Below are positions 1 to 9,143 of a stretch of DNA of 64,000 bases, in pieces. The number at the start of each line of letters is the position of its first letter. Position 1 is the stretch's first letter. A program made the translations under genes and the position numbers. Source of the stretch: Labilibaculum sp. (GTDB taxonomy: Bacteria > Bacteroidota > Bacteroidia > Bacteroidales > Marinifilaceae); contig JAEINT010000007.1 in NCBI GenBank assembly GCA_016342745.1, forward strand, positions 124,001-188,000, written 5' to 3'. The notes beneath the pieces were generated by a model. That model was not told where the DNA came from. It searched no databases and saw only the letters and a list, made by a program, of their open reading frames with translations.

Positions 1-1724
1 TTTTCGGATGTTAAGGTTTCAATATCAACTTCAAGTTGCTCAAATTCCCTTTTTTCGTTAAAGGATAATTTTTTAGATTGTTCCTGTTTTGGCTTTTCCT
101 TTTTAGGCTTTATCTGCTTTTCGCTTTTTTTCTGTTGCTTTAATTCCTGATCAACAGAATCGCGATAGATTGTATAGTTTCCTGGGAAATTTCGAATTTC
201 ACCATGCCCTTCGAACACAAATAATTGATCAACAACCTTATCCATGAAATATCTATCGTGAGATACGATAATTAAACATCCTGAAAAGTTTAATAAATAA
301 TCCTCTAGAACATTCAATGTCATAATGTCCAGGTCATTGGTTGGCTCATCAAGGATTAAGAAGTTTGGGTTTTTTATCAAAACAGTCATTAAATAAAGTC
401 GACGCTTTTCACCACCGCTTAATTTAGAGACTTGGTTATGCTGAGTTTTAGTTGGGAAAAGAAAGTATTCTAAAAATTGAGAGGCCGACATGACTTTTCC
501 ATTTCCTAAATCAATAGTTTCCGCTATTTCTTTAATAACGTCTATTATTTTTTCATTCTCATTAATGGTTATTCCATCTTGTTTGTAATAACCGTACACT
601 ACTGTTTCTCCTATTTCAATAGTCCCAGAATCAGCTTCGATATTTTGAGTGATAATGTTTAGAAAGGTTGATTTACCTGTTCCATTTTTCCCAACAATCC
701 CAATTTTTTCGCCACGTTGAAACTTGTAAGAAAAATCTTCCAATATTTTTAAATTACCAAAGCTTTTATTCAAGTGGTCGAATTCAAGAATCTTTTTTCC
801 TAAGCGAGCCGATTTAATATCAAGATCCATGCTAGCTTCTTTGAAGCCCGAACCGGCTTTCTTTTTTAAATCCTGAAAAGCATCAACTCTGTATTTGGCC
901 TTAGTTCCTCTTGCTTGAGGCATTCTACGAATCCACTCTTGCTCTGTTTTCATTAACTTCTGAGCTTTGCCAACTTCTGCATTTAAGTTTTCGATTCGTT
1001 CCGCTCTTTTCTCAAGATAATAAGAATAATTGCCTTTGTATGTATAAAGATTATTAGATTCTATTTCTATGATTTCATTACAAACACGATCTAGAAAATA
1101 CCTGTCGTGGGTTACCATCAAAAGAGTTCCTTTTGATTTGTTTAGAAATTCTTCCAACCATTCAATCATTTCCAAGTCCAAATGGTTAGTAGGCTCATCT
1201 AAAATCAATAAATCGGGATCGGTAATAAGCACTTTTGCCAAACCTACTCTTTTTTTCTGTCCACCGGAAAGTTCACCAATAGCTTGATCAAAATTTGTAA
1301 TTTTTAGTTTGGATAAGATTTGTTTCACCTTATTTTCATAGTCCCAAGCTTTAAACTGATCCATTTTTTCAATAATATCAGCCATTGCCTCCTGATCATC
1401 TTCATTAATAATTCGTTCGTAGTCACGAATTACCGAAAGAACAGGGTCTGTGGAGTTAAAAACTTCGTTAAGAACAGTGTTGCTGTGGTTTAAATCAGGA
1501 TTTTGCTCCAAATAAGCGATTTTCAAATCACTTCGGAATGAGATTTCTCCACTATCCTGACTATCTAATCCTGAGATAATATTTAAAAGAGTAGTTTTTC
1601 CAGTTCCATTTTTTGCAATTAATGCAATCTTTTGCCCTTGTCCTACGCCGAAGCTAATTTCTTCAAATAGTGTAAGATCTCCGTAACTCTTGGTAAGGTT
1701 TTCAACCTGTAAATATGATATCAT
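1..1724 (-). CDS. ABC-F family ATPase (Uup-like), C-terminus cut by window edge
   Basis: Soluble twin-ATPase of the ABC-F family; no membrane domain is visible. Such proteins act on ribosomes or, for Uup, also on branched DNA. The start is the ATG at 1724 giving MISYLQVENLTKSYG. The first cassette shows AKNGTGKT (Walker A, with Ala at the usual first Gly), LSGGQKKR and ILDEPTNHLD. A charged interdomain linker rich in Lys/Glu follows, as expected for ABC-F. The second cassette shows GKNGTGKS, LSGGEKRR and ILDEPTNDLD. The last visible part is a Lys/Gln-rich stretch that would lead into the C-terminal coiled coil typical of Uup. The reading frame is open to base 1, so the gene continues outside. 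I infer Uup type from the C-terminal extension; a translation-factor role is the alternative. Confidence 0.93.
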   Translation of the reverse strand, partial: MISYLQVENLTKSYGDLTLFEEISFGVGQGQKIALIAKNGTGKTTLLNIISGLDSQDSGEISFRSDLKIAYLEQNPDLNHSNTVLNEVFNSTDPVLSVIRDYERIINEDDQEAMADIIEKMDQFKAWDYENKVKQILSKLKITNFDQAIGELSGGQKKRVGLAKVLITDPDLLILDEPTNHLDLEMIEWLEEFLNKSKGTLLMVTHDRYFLDRVCNEIIEIESNNLYTYKGNYSYYLEKRAERIENLNAEVGKAQKLMKTEQEWIRRMPQARGTKAKYRVDAFQDLKKKAGSGFKEASMDLDIKSARLGKKILEFDHLNKSFGNLKILEDFSYKFQRGEKIGIVGKNGTGKSTFLNIITQNIEADSGTIEIGETVVYGYYKQDGITINENEKIIDVIKEIAETIDLGNGKVMSASQFLEYFLFPTKTQHNQVSKLSGGEKRRLYLMTVLIKNPNFLILDEPTNDLDIMTLNVLEDYLLNFSGCLIIVSHDRYFMDKVVDQLFVFEGHGEIRNFPGNYTIYRDSVDQELKQQKKSEKQIKPKKEKPKQEQSKKLSFNEKREFEQLEVDIETLTSE

Positions 1725-1911
1725 CTAATCTGTTCTTAATTTTTGGAGTTCAAATTTACGAATAAGTAATGATAGATTACTACAATAGCTATTTAGAAGT
1801 GGATTAATCGCTTATTAAGAATAAAGTATTTGAAGGGAATGATGATAATTTTAAGAAAAATCGTGTTTTATGCAATGACTTTTTTAATTTCGTTTACCAA
1901 AGAATTAAAGT

Positions 1912-2574
1912 ATGCGTAAAAAAGAAAGATTTGAAAAAATAATATCCTGGTTTCAGGAAAATATGCCAATTGCAGAAACGGAATTACACTATTCTAATCC
2001 TTACGAATTATTGGTAGCCGTAATTTTATCGGCACAATGCACCGATAAAAGAGTGAATCAAATTACACCACCTTTATTTGATCGCTTTCCAACTGCTTTT
2101 GATTTGTCTCATACAACTCAGGAAGAAATTTTTGATTTGATTAGATCATGTTCTTATCCAAACAATAAAGCCAAACATTTGTTGGGCATGGCGAAAATGT
2201 TAGTTGAAGATTTTAAGGAAGTTGTTCCTGATGATATTAATGAATTGCAGAAAATGCCAGGGGTGGGCAGAAAAACGGCTAATGTAATTGCTTCAGTGGT
2301 TTACGATAAGCCAGCAATGGCTGTGGATACTCATGTTTTTAGAGTTTCGGAAAGACTTGGATTGACTACGAATTCGAAAACTCCCTTGGAAACTGAGAAG
2401 CAGTTGGTAAAGTATATTCCAGACGAATACATTGCAACAGCTCATCACTGGTTAATTTTGCACGGTAGGTATGTTTGTTTGGCAAGAAAGCCAAAATGCA
2501 AAACATGCAAGATTACTGAATACTGTAAGTATTTTGAAAAGGAAGAAAAGAAAAACAAAAAAGGCTCAATTTGA
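1912..2574 (+). CDS. nth: Endonuclease III (DNA glycosylase/AP lyase)
   Basis: Base-excision repair enzyme that removes oxidised pyrimidines and cleaves the abasic site. The 220-residue length is normal for the family. The helix-hairpin-helix is LQKMPGVGRKTANVIAS (about residues 112-128), and it carries the catalytic Lys in GRKTA. The catalytic Asp is in AVDTHVFRV. The C-terminal [4Fe-4S] loop is complete, with spacing C-x6-C-x2-C-x5-C (CLARKPKCKTCKITEYC). The gene stands alone between the divergently oriented ABC-F gene and the convergent ZIP gene. Its stop codon lies inside the hairpin that terminates both convergent genes. Confidence 0.97.
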   Translation: MRKKERFEKIISWFQENMPIAETELHYSNPYELLVAVILSAQCTDKRVNQITPPLFDRFPTAFDLSHTTQEEIFDLIRSCSYPNNKAKHLLGMAKMLVEDFKEVVPDDINELQKMPGVGRKTANVIASVVYDKPAMAVDTHVFRVSERLGLTTNSKTPLETEKQLVKYIPDEYIATAHHWLILHGRYVCLARKPKCKTCKITEYCKYFEKEEKKNKKGSI

Positions 2575-2588
2575 ATTGAGCCTTTTTG
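2560..2588. terminator. Bidirectional terminator between nth and zupT-like gene
   Basis: Perfect 12-bp arms (AAAGGCTCAATT / AATTGAGCCTTT) around a 2-base centre, with A-runs on the left and T-runs on the right. It can therefore stop transcription from both sides. The nth stop codon TGA (2572-2574) sits at the centre of the hairpin. Confidence 0.85.
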
Positions 2589-2592
2589 TAAT

Positions 2593-3411
2593 TTATAGGA
2601 ATAAGAGTAAGCTTACTGCCATAACTGCCATGCCAGCAATTAATCCGTAAATGGCAATGTGATGTTCACCATATTCTTCGGCAGTTGGTAAAAGTTCATC
2701 TAGTGAGATGAAAACCATAATTCCTGCTACACCTCCAAATAAGACTCCAAAAACAGTATTGTTTAAGCCAAGAAAAGAGTAGATTAATACAAAACCAATT
2801 AAGGCACCAACAGGCTCAGCTAATCCAGAAAGAAAAGAATATAAAAATGCTTTCTTTCGACTACCTGTTGCGTAGTAAATTGGAACAGAAACTGCGATTC
2901 CTTCAGGAACATTGTGTATTGCGATTGCAACAGCAATTGGAATAGCGATTGTAGGATCAGCTAAAGCTGCAGCAAATGTTGCTAAACCTTCAGGGAAATT
3001 GTGAATGGCAATTGCAAGGGCAGAGAACATGCCCATTCTCATCAATTTTTTGTCTACAGGTTTTTTATCATCAAGATCTTCAATTTTTTTCACTTCATGA
3101 GGGTTCTCGAAAGAAGGAATCATCTTATCGATTATGGCGATTAATAAGATCCCTCCGAAGAAAGACAAAACGGTATACCACGATCCAGCAACCTTACCAT
3201 GTTGCTCAACTAATGCAGAATTTGCCTTTGGGAATATTTCAACTAAGGATACATAAATCATTACACCTGCTGAGAATCCTAAAGACAAGGCTAGAAATTT
3301 TGTATTTGTTCGTTTTGCAAAAAAAGCGATTGCGCTACCAATTCCGGTAGCAAGACCCGCAAATAAGGTCATCCCAAAAGCAATTGCAACTGTATTAAAT
3401 TCAAATTCCAT
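2593..3411 (-). CDS. ZIP family divalent metal transporter (ZupT-like)
   Basis: Inner-membrane uptake transporter for zinc and related divalent metals. The 272 residues have about eight hydrophobic segments. The two family metal-site motifs are clear: AIAIHNFPEGLATF in TM4 (about residue 135) and AIAIHNVPEGIAVS in TM5 (about 165), each carrying the His-Asn-x-Pro-Glu-Gly signature. A polar loop (about 105-125, Lys/Asp-rich: EDLDDKKPVDKK) separates TM3 and TM4, as in ZupT. The gene is monocistronic. I see no Zur-like operator with confidence. Metal specificity cannot be read from sequence alone. Confidence 0.93.
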   Translation of the reverse strand: MEFEFNTVAIAFGMTLFAGLATGIGSAIAFFAKRTNTKFLALSLGFSAGVMIYVSLVEIFPKANSALVEQHGKVAGSWYTVLSFFGGILLIAIIDKMIPSFENPHEVKKIEDLDDKKPVDKKLMRMGMFSALAIAIHNFPEGLATFAAALADPTIAIPIAVAIAIHNVPEGIAVSVPIYYATGSRKKAFLYSFLSGLAEPVGALIGFVLIYSFLGLNNTVFGVLFGGVAGIMVFISLDELLPTAEEYGEHHIAIYGLIAGMAVMAVSLLLFL

Positions 3412-3591
3412 ATATAGATTGTTATTTTTTGTTTGTGTGGATGTAATCTGGGGTAAATATAATAATTTGTTTGGAATAATTCTAAATAAGATATAAAGAT
3501 GTTAACATCTTGTTTTGCGAAATGGCAAGTCGTAAATTTATTCTAATTATATTGAATTAAGTGTGTTAGTTAAATTTAAAACAAGAGAATT

Positions 3592-3762
3592 ATGGCTTAT
3601 ATTATTTCAGATGATTGCACTGCTTGCGGTTCTTGTATTAATGAATGCCCCGTAGATGCAATTTCGGAAGGTGATATTTATGTAATTGATCCGGATACAT
3701 GTATTGATTGTGCTGCTTGTGCTGAAGTTTGCCCAGTAGAAGCAATATCGGAAGGAGATTGA
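3592..3762 (+). CDS. Small 2x[4Fe-4S] ferredoxin
   Basis: A 56-residue bacterial-type ferredoxin starting MAYIISDDCTACGSC. Two cluster motifs are complete: C-TA-C-GS-C-INE-CP and C-ID-C-AA-C-AEV-CP. The two halves are internally similar (both end with AISEGD), the usual internal duplication of clostridial-type ferredoxins. It is a soluble low-potential electron carrier. It has its own terminator, so it is probably transcribed alone. Its partner enzyme is not evident in the window. Confidence 0.95.
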   Translation: MAYIISDDCTACGSCINECPVDAISEGDIYVIDPDTCIDCAACAEVCPVEAISEGD

Positions 3763-3785
3763 TTTTAATTATCAATGCTATATGA

Positions 3786-3816
3786 ATGGGATCTTGCGAG
3801 ATCCCATTTTTTTTAT
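3786..3816 (+). terminator. Terminator after ferredoxin
   Basis: Nine-base arms ATGGGATCT / AGATCCCAT with a TGCG loop, followed by a run of eight T. Located 23 bases after the ferredoxin stop. Confidence 0.85.
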
Positions 3817-4349
3817 TTTGTTATTTTTGAAAAAAAAAAGTGTTAAATTAGATAGGGTAAAGAGATTGTTAATCATCTTATTAGTGAAAAGGCATTTGTT
3901 AACAATGTTAATTTAATATTGTAGGGGATATAAATAATGCCTAAAATTAATTTACTAACCTAAACATTTTGACAATGAAATTACTTTTGAGAAAATTCCT
4001 ATGAGGAATTAAAGTGAAAACTTGATTGTTTACAATTCTTTTGTAAACAAAGATTCGTTACATCATTTATTACTTGCCGGCAGTATAAAGAGTAACGATT
4101 GTAATTTTATCTCTCCAAGCTTTAAGCCCGAAACACCACTTTTTATTATAGTGAGCTGTCAGACCTGAGAATGGTACTGAATTGTTCTTTTATGCATAAA
4201 TGTGTGCATTGTGATTTTAACATTTTTGTTAATAATCGAAGATCAGGTACCTGAAAGTGTATTTGCATAATTTCACTGTACTCTATAGAAACCAAGCATT
4301 TAAAGCTTTTTGTACTGATTCGAGTATAGTAATACTTGGAAAGTTTATT
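3817..4349 (+). promoter_or_regulatory. Long structured 5' region of susC
   Basis: No convincing protein gene lies here. Several perfect inverted repeats can be seen: 3994-4010 (7-base arms AATTCCT/AGGAATT), 4026-4050 (10-base arms TTGTTTACAA/TTGTAAACAA, 5-base loop), a nested pair CGTTAC/GTAACG at 4056-4097 enclosing TACT-TGCCGGCA-GTA, and a 12-base palindrome TCAGGTACCTGA at 4243-4254. A nine-codon reading frame (MKLLLRKFL, 3975-4004) overlaps the first hairpin. The dense structure suggests a folded leader or operator array, but I cannot place the promoter with confidence. Confidence 0.4.
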
Positions 4350-7300
4350 ATGAAACATTTACTAAAGTTTAATTTTATGAAAAGACTGATATTTACTGTT
4401 TGTTTATTTATTATGTCAATACAGCTAATGAATGCACAAACAAAGCAAATAACCGGTACCGTTACTAGTGCCGATGATGGCGTAGGAATGCCAGGCGTTT
4501 CTGTCTCAATAAAAAATACGACACAAGGTACGAGTACGGATATTGATGGAAAATACTCGTTGGATGCTCAATCAACAGATATCCTTCTTTTTAGTTTTGT
4601 TGGTATGAAACCACAAGAAATTCTTGTTGGTCAGCAACTTGTTATTGATGTAGCAATGGAAACTGAATCTTTCGGTATGGATGAAGTTGTTGTTGTTGCG
4701 TATGGATCTCAATCTAGAAATTCACTTACTGGATCAGTGAGTGTTATAGATAAAGAGCAAACAGAAAATGCAACTTACTCAAATCCTGTAAAAAGCTTAG
4801 AAGGTTTAGTTTCTGGAATGAGAGTTATTCAGGCTGATGGTCAACCTGGTTCTGATCCTATAATTAGAATTAGAGGGTTTGGTTCTATAAATGCAGATAG
4901 CCAGCCACTTATTGTTGTAGATGGTGTTCCTTATTCTGGAAGTCTAAGTAGTATAAACCCAAAAGATATTGAGTCAACTTCAGTTTTAAAAGATGCATCT
5001 TCAACTTCTTTATATGGTAATAAGGCTTCAAACGGAGTTTTATTAATTACTACAAAAAAGGGTTCTAAAAATAGCTTACAGATAAATGTAGACAGTAAGT
5101 TTGGATTTACGCAAAGAGGTGCAAAAGAATACGACATTATAGAATCTCCTGGGAAATTCTATGAATCTTATCATAGTGTATTAGCTAATTCTGAATATTA
5201 CAGGCAAAATGCTGCAGGAACTCCTATTACTATGCAGGAAGCTAGACAATTTGCATCTGATAATTTAATTGATAGATTGGGAAATTATAATTTATATGAT
5301 GTTCCAGACAATCAGTTGATTGATCCTACAACGGGAAAGCTAAATAGTTCAGCAAATCTTTTGGTTAAGGATAAGTGGGAGGATGCTTTATTTAGAGATC
5401 ACGCTACTTTTCAATCTCACAATTTTAATATTTCAGGAGGTTCTGATGATATAACTTACTATCTATCATTAGGTACAGAGACTAACAATGGATATACTGT
5501 TCGAAGTAGTTTTAAAAGACATACAGCTCGTTTAAAAGCTAGTTCAGCTAAAATATTTAATGTGCTGACATTAAATGGAGACGTGTCTTTTGCAAGTTCT
5601 GAAAGTCAGGCAGTTCCCGCTACTTTTGATGTTAATGGTATTCCTACAACAAGTTTTGCTAACGCATTCTTTTGGAATAGAAGAATAGCTCCAATATACC
5701 CTGTTTATCAATATGATGAAAGTTGGAATCCAATTCAAGACCCTAATAATCCTAATGGATTAGCTTATGATTTTGGTGTTCCTCAATTTTTTCCTGATGG
5801 AAGTAGTAGAGGTGCTAGAAATTATGCTGTAGGAGAACATCCTCTTGCTGTAATTGAAAACACTGTAGAGATCAATAAAACTGAGAATTTTAATGGAGGT
5901 TTAAGAGCAAAAGTAGATTTACCATTAGGGGTTAAGTTTGAGTATGTTATGAACTATTTAACTCAATCAACTCAAGAAACTGATTTCACTAAGCCTGGTG
6001 CTGGTGCTTTTGCTAAAGCCCAAAATGGTCTTTTAACTAATGGGCGAGGGAATTTTTCTGCTTTTACAAATCAACAGTTATTAACTTGGAAAGAAGATAA
6101 TGGAACTCATAGCTTTGATATACTTTTAGGGCATGAAACGTATGTAGAAAAATTTACTACGTTAGAACTTTCCAAAAGAAACCTTATTGGAGATTTTAGT
6201 CCAATATTAGATAATTCTGCTGTTTATGCATCAGCAAGCAATTACAACACTAATTATACGACAGAGGGGTATTTTTCAAGGTTTATTTATGGCTTAGATC
6301 ACACCTATTACTTGAATTTAACTGGTAGATATGATGCTTCTTCTGTTTTTCATCCAGACGAACGTTGGGGAGCATTTTGGTCTGTTGGTGCGTCATGGGT
6401 TATGAGTAACGAAGATTTCATGAAAAATATCGATATCATTAATTATGCAAAATTTGCCATAAATTATGGTACTACAGGTAACGATAGAATTTTTTATGCA
6501 GATGTTAATACTCGAAATTTGGTAGCTTATGAAAACCAGTATGAAATTGATGAAAATAATGGTGCTTTAACACAGAAATTAAAGTATTTAGGTAATGAGA
6601 AATTGACTTGGGAAAAATCAGCTAGTTTAGATATAGCTTATGAAATGAGTTTATTTAATAGGGTAAACCTTTCTTTAGGGTACTACAGAAAAAAATCTGA
6701 TGATTTGCTATTTAATACGCCGATACCTATATCAACAGGGCAAGCTTCTAGACCACAAAATGCAGGATCTATGGTGAATAGTGGATTTGAGACCGAAATT
6801 TCATGGAATGCTATAAAAAAGGAAAAGATTAAAGTTAGTTTTAATGCAAATCTTTCTACAAATCATAATGAAATAACCGAGCTGCCTGATGATGAGCCAA
6901 TACCATTTGGTAATTTCCGAAGAGAAGTTGGTAAAAGTATTTTTGATTTCTATATGAGAAAATCAGCGGGTGTAAATCCTGAAAATGGAAATGCTCAATG
7001 GTATATGGAAGACGAAACAACTGGTGAAGATGTAATTACAGAAGACTTTTCTGAGGCCGATAGGTATTTCCTTGGTAAAAAGGCAATACCAGATGTATCA
7101 GGAGGGTTTGGTACTCATGTTCAAGCTGGAGATTTTTCATTAGCTGTACAGTTTGCCTATCAAGTAGGAGGTTATGGTGTTGATAGTGAATATTATGGAT
7201 TGTTGGGTGCTACTCAAAATGTCACCAATTTCGCAGATTATGAAAAAACGTGGACAGTAGATAACCCAACAGCGAGTTTACCTAGAGTTGATCCTCTAAG

Positions 7301-7571
7301 TGCAAATCAATATAGTATTTCAGATCTTTATTTAGTAGACTTAAGTTATTTGAGTATAGGTAATATTAATTTGTCTTATGTATATAAGAATAAGGCTTTA
7401 AAAAAATACCATGTTGATAACATCCGATTTTATGGAACTATAAATAATGCATTTTTATTATATAGTGCAAGACAAGGTTATGATCCTCGATTGAATTCGG
7501 TAGGAAGGTCTTCTGCTGAATATGGTGCCAATAGAACTATAGCTTTTGGTGTAAGTATAAATTTTAATTAA
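4350..7571 (+). CDS. SusC/RagA family TonB-linked outer membrane transporter
   Basis: Outer-membrane active transporter that works with the SusD lipoprotein to import oligomeric nutrients, powered by TonB. The frame is open from GTG 4257, but the region before 4350 does not look coding. ATG 4350 (MKHLLKFNFMKRLIF) or ATG 4377 (MKRLIFTVCLF) both give a signal peptide ending near LMNAQ. Order: signal peptide; carboxypeptidase-regulatory-like beta domain (ITGTVTSADDGVGMPGVSVS); VVVVAYGSQSRNSLTGSVS region before the plug; plug with RIRGFGSINADSQPLIVVDG; then a long beta barrel ending GVSINFN. The length of about 1,070 residues is normal. The susD partner follows 10 bases later. No glycosidase, sensor or anti-sigma gene is next to it, so the substrate is unknown. 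Confidence 0.93.
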   Translation: MKHLLKFNFMKRLIFTVCLFIMSIQLMNAQTKQITGTVTSADDGVGMPGVSVSIKNTTQGTSTDIDGKYSLDAQSTDILLFSFVGMKPQEILVGQQLVIDVAMETESFGMDEVVVVAYGSQSRNSLTGSVSVIDKEQTENATYSNPVKSLEGLVSGMRVIQADGQPGSDPIIRIRGFGSINADSQPLIVVDGVPYSGSLSSINPKDIESTSVLKDASSTSLYGNKASNGVLLITTKKGSKNSLQINVDSKFGFTQRGAKEYDIIESPGKFYESYHSVLANSEYYRQNAAGTPITMQEARQFASDNLIDRLGNYNLYDVPDNQLIDPTTGKLNSSANLLVKDKWEDALFRDHATFQSHNFNISGGSDDITYYLSLGTETNNGYTVRSSFKRHTARLKASSAKIFNVLTLNGDVSFASSESQAVPATFDVNGIPTTSFANAFFWNRRIAPIYPVYQYDESWNPIQDPNNPNGLAYDFGVPQFFPDGSSRGARNYAVGEHPLAVIENTVEINKTENFNGGLRAKVDLPLGVKFEYVMNYLTQSTQETDFTKPGAGAFAKAQNGLLTNGRGNFSAFTNQQLLTWKEDNGTHSFDILLGHETYVEKFTTLELSKRNLIGDFSPILDNSAVYASASNYNTNYTTEGYFSRFIYGLDHTYYLNLTGRYDASSVFHPDERWGAFWSVGASWVMSNEDFMKNIDIINYAKFAINYGTTGNDRIFYADVNTRNLVAYENQYEIDENNGALTQKLKYLGNEKLTWEKSASLDIAYEMSLFNRVNLSLGYYRKKSDDLLFNTPIPISTGQASRPQNAGSMVNSGFETEISWNAIKKEKIKVSFNANLSTNHNEITELPDDEPIPFGNFRREVGKSIFDFYMRKSAGVNPENGNAQWYMEDETTGEDVITEDFSEADRYFLGKKAIPDVSGGFGTHVQAGDFSLAVQFAYQVGGYGVDSEYYGLLGATQNVTNFADYEKTWTVDNPTASLPRVDPLSANQYSISDLYLVDLSYLSIGNINLSYVYKNKALKKYHVDNIRFYGTINNAFLLYSARQGYDPRLNSVGRSSAEYGANRTIAFGVSINFN

Positions 7572-7581
7572 AGAACTAATT

Positions 7582-9072
7582 ATGAAACAAAATAAATTTT
7601 CAAATATACATTTAAGCAAATATTTTGTCTTTATCTTTTCAATAACACTTTTTGTTTCTTGTACTGATTTAGATCAAGATTTTGCTGAGGAAAGATACCA
7701 TACCGCATCACATGCTACTGCAATTTCTGCTGCCGGTGGAACTCAAGGTCTTACAGCATTAGATGGAGCCATTTTATCGTACCTTAGAGATGGAGAAGAT
7801 GGTGGAGATGATGAATTTGGATTAAAAGCTGTAGAGCTTGGTATGGATTTAAGAAGTAACGACATGGACATAAGTAGAAATACTTGGTTTGGAGCTTACA
7901 GTAATTATGAAAATATAGGATTAACATATAATGACAATGATTTTATTTGGGAATTCTTTTACAAAGTAATTAATAATGCCAATGGAATAATTAATACCAT
8001 ACCTGATGATGCTCCTGAAGAAGTATTAGTTTTTAAGTATAAATCTCACACATATAGAGCTATAGCTTATTTTTATTTAGTCAGAATTTATCAACATACT
8101 AGAGCGAATGATTCAGAAGAGGCCGTACCTATAGATTTTGGAGATTTTGTAGGGCAACCAAAATCTACTGTAGGTGAGGTTAAAAAACTGATACTTGATG
8201 ATTTAACATTGGCTTATAACGGATTAGAAACATATACTAGATCATCAAAAGAAGAAGTGGATGCTACTGTAGTAGCTGCATATTTAGCTAGGTATCATTT
8301 AACCTATGAGAACTGGTTGGAAGCAGAAAATTTTGCAGACATTGCAATGAATGCAGGAAGTATTAGTAGTGATGTTCTTCATGGTTTTGATGAGCTTTCA
8401 TTATCAGAAGCTATTTGGGGTTCTGTAGTTACAGCTGCAACATCGACTGTATATAATTCATTCTTTTCTCACTTGAGCCAAATAAATGATGGGTATAGTG
8501 GTTGGAATCATTTTAAGACGGTAAATTCAAATCTGTATGATATGATTCCAGCAACCGACAAAAGATTTGCTTGGTTTGCTGATCAGGAGTATGAGCCAGG
8601 AACAATCTTAGTTCCAGGTACATGGGGGCATTATAATATAACGCCAAAGTACACAAGTTTAAAATTTATTGCTCAACCAGGGCCAGGTGAGTTTATTGGA
8701 GATTACATATATCTAAGGAATACAGAGTTTTATTTAACTAAGGCAGAAGCTTTAGCTAGACAAGACAAAGATGGTGAGGCTCAGCAAGTATTGTTCGATT
8801 TAAATACTGTTAGAGATCCTTCTTATACAAAGTCAACAAAAACAGGTCAAGCCTTAATTGATGAAATTCTAATGTATAGAAGAATTGAATTGTGGGGTGA
8901 TGGTGTTGCTTCTTTTGATATGGCTAGAAATGGTATAGGGTTAAATAGACAAGATGGTAGATTAAATCTTGTAATGCCAGGTGCTGATCTTGTAATTCCT
9001 GCTCTAGATGCTAAAATGATTTATCAAATACCTCAGAGAGAAGTTGATGCTAATTCAAATTTTGATGACTAA
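7582..9072 (+). CDS. SusD/RagB family nutrient-binding outer membrane lipoprotein
   Basis: Surface lipoprotein that caps the SusC barrel and captures substrate. The N-terminus MKQNKFSNIHLSKYFVF is followed by a hydrophobic stretch and the lipobox LFVSC, with Cys at about residue 27. The 496-residue length is normal for the family. A TPR-like helical region (KSHTYRAIAYFYLVRIYQ, EVDATVVAAYLARYHL) and the C-terminal RagB-type block (YLRNTEFYLTKAEALAR ... RRIELWGDG) are visible. It lies 10 bases after susC, clearly one operon, and is closed by a terminator shared with the convergent carrier gene. Confidence 0.94.
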   Translation: MKQNKFSNIHLSKYFVFIFSITLFVSCTDLDQDFAEERYHTASHATAISAAGGTQGLTALDGAILSYLRDGEDGGDDEFGLKAVELGMDLRSNDMDISRNTWFGAYSNYENIGLTYNDNDFIWEFFYKVINNANGIINTIPDDAPEEVLVFKYKSHTYRAIAYFYLVRIYQHTRANDSEEAVPIDFGDFVGQPKSTVGEVKKLILDDLTLAYNGLETYTRSSKEEVDATVVAAYLARYHLTYENWLEAENFADIAMNAGSISSDVLHGFDELSLSEAIWGSVVTAATSTVYNSFFSHLSQINDGYSGWNHFKTVNSNLYDMIPATDKRFAWFADQEYEPGTILVPGTWGHYNITPKYTSLKFIAQPGPGEFIGDYIYLRNTEFYLTKAEALARQDKDGEAQQVLFDLNTVRDPSYTKSTKTGQALIDEILMYRRIELWGDGVASFDMARNGIGLNRQDGRLNLVMPGADLVIPALDAKMIYQIPQREVDANSNFDD

Positions 9073-9101
9073 TTATAGTTTATTTTCACTATAATAATAG
9101 T

Positions 9102-9135
9102 AAGGGGGATATGTACAAACATATTCCCCTTTTTA
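9102..9135. terminator. Terminator between susD and yfcC-like gene
   Basis: Stem AAGGGGGATATGT / ACATATTCCCCTT with a short ACAA loop and one mismatch, followed by T on the plus strand and mirrored A on the left. It probably serves both convergent genes. Confidence 0.75.
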
Positions 9136-9143
9136 AAGTTATT

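Noticed and set aside
4257-4349. Upstream extension of SusC from GTG 4257
   Set aside because: The extra 31 residues do not look like a signal peptide; the ATGs at 4350 and 4377 do.
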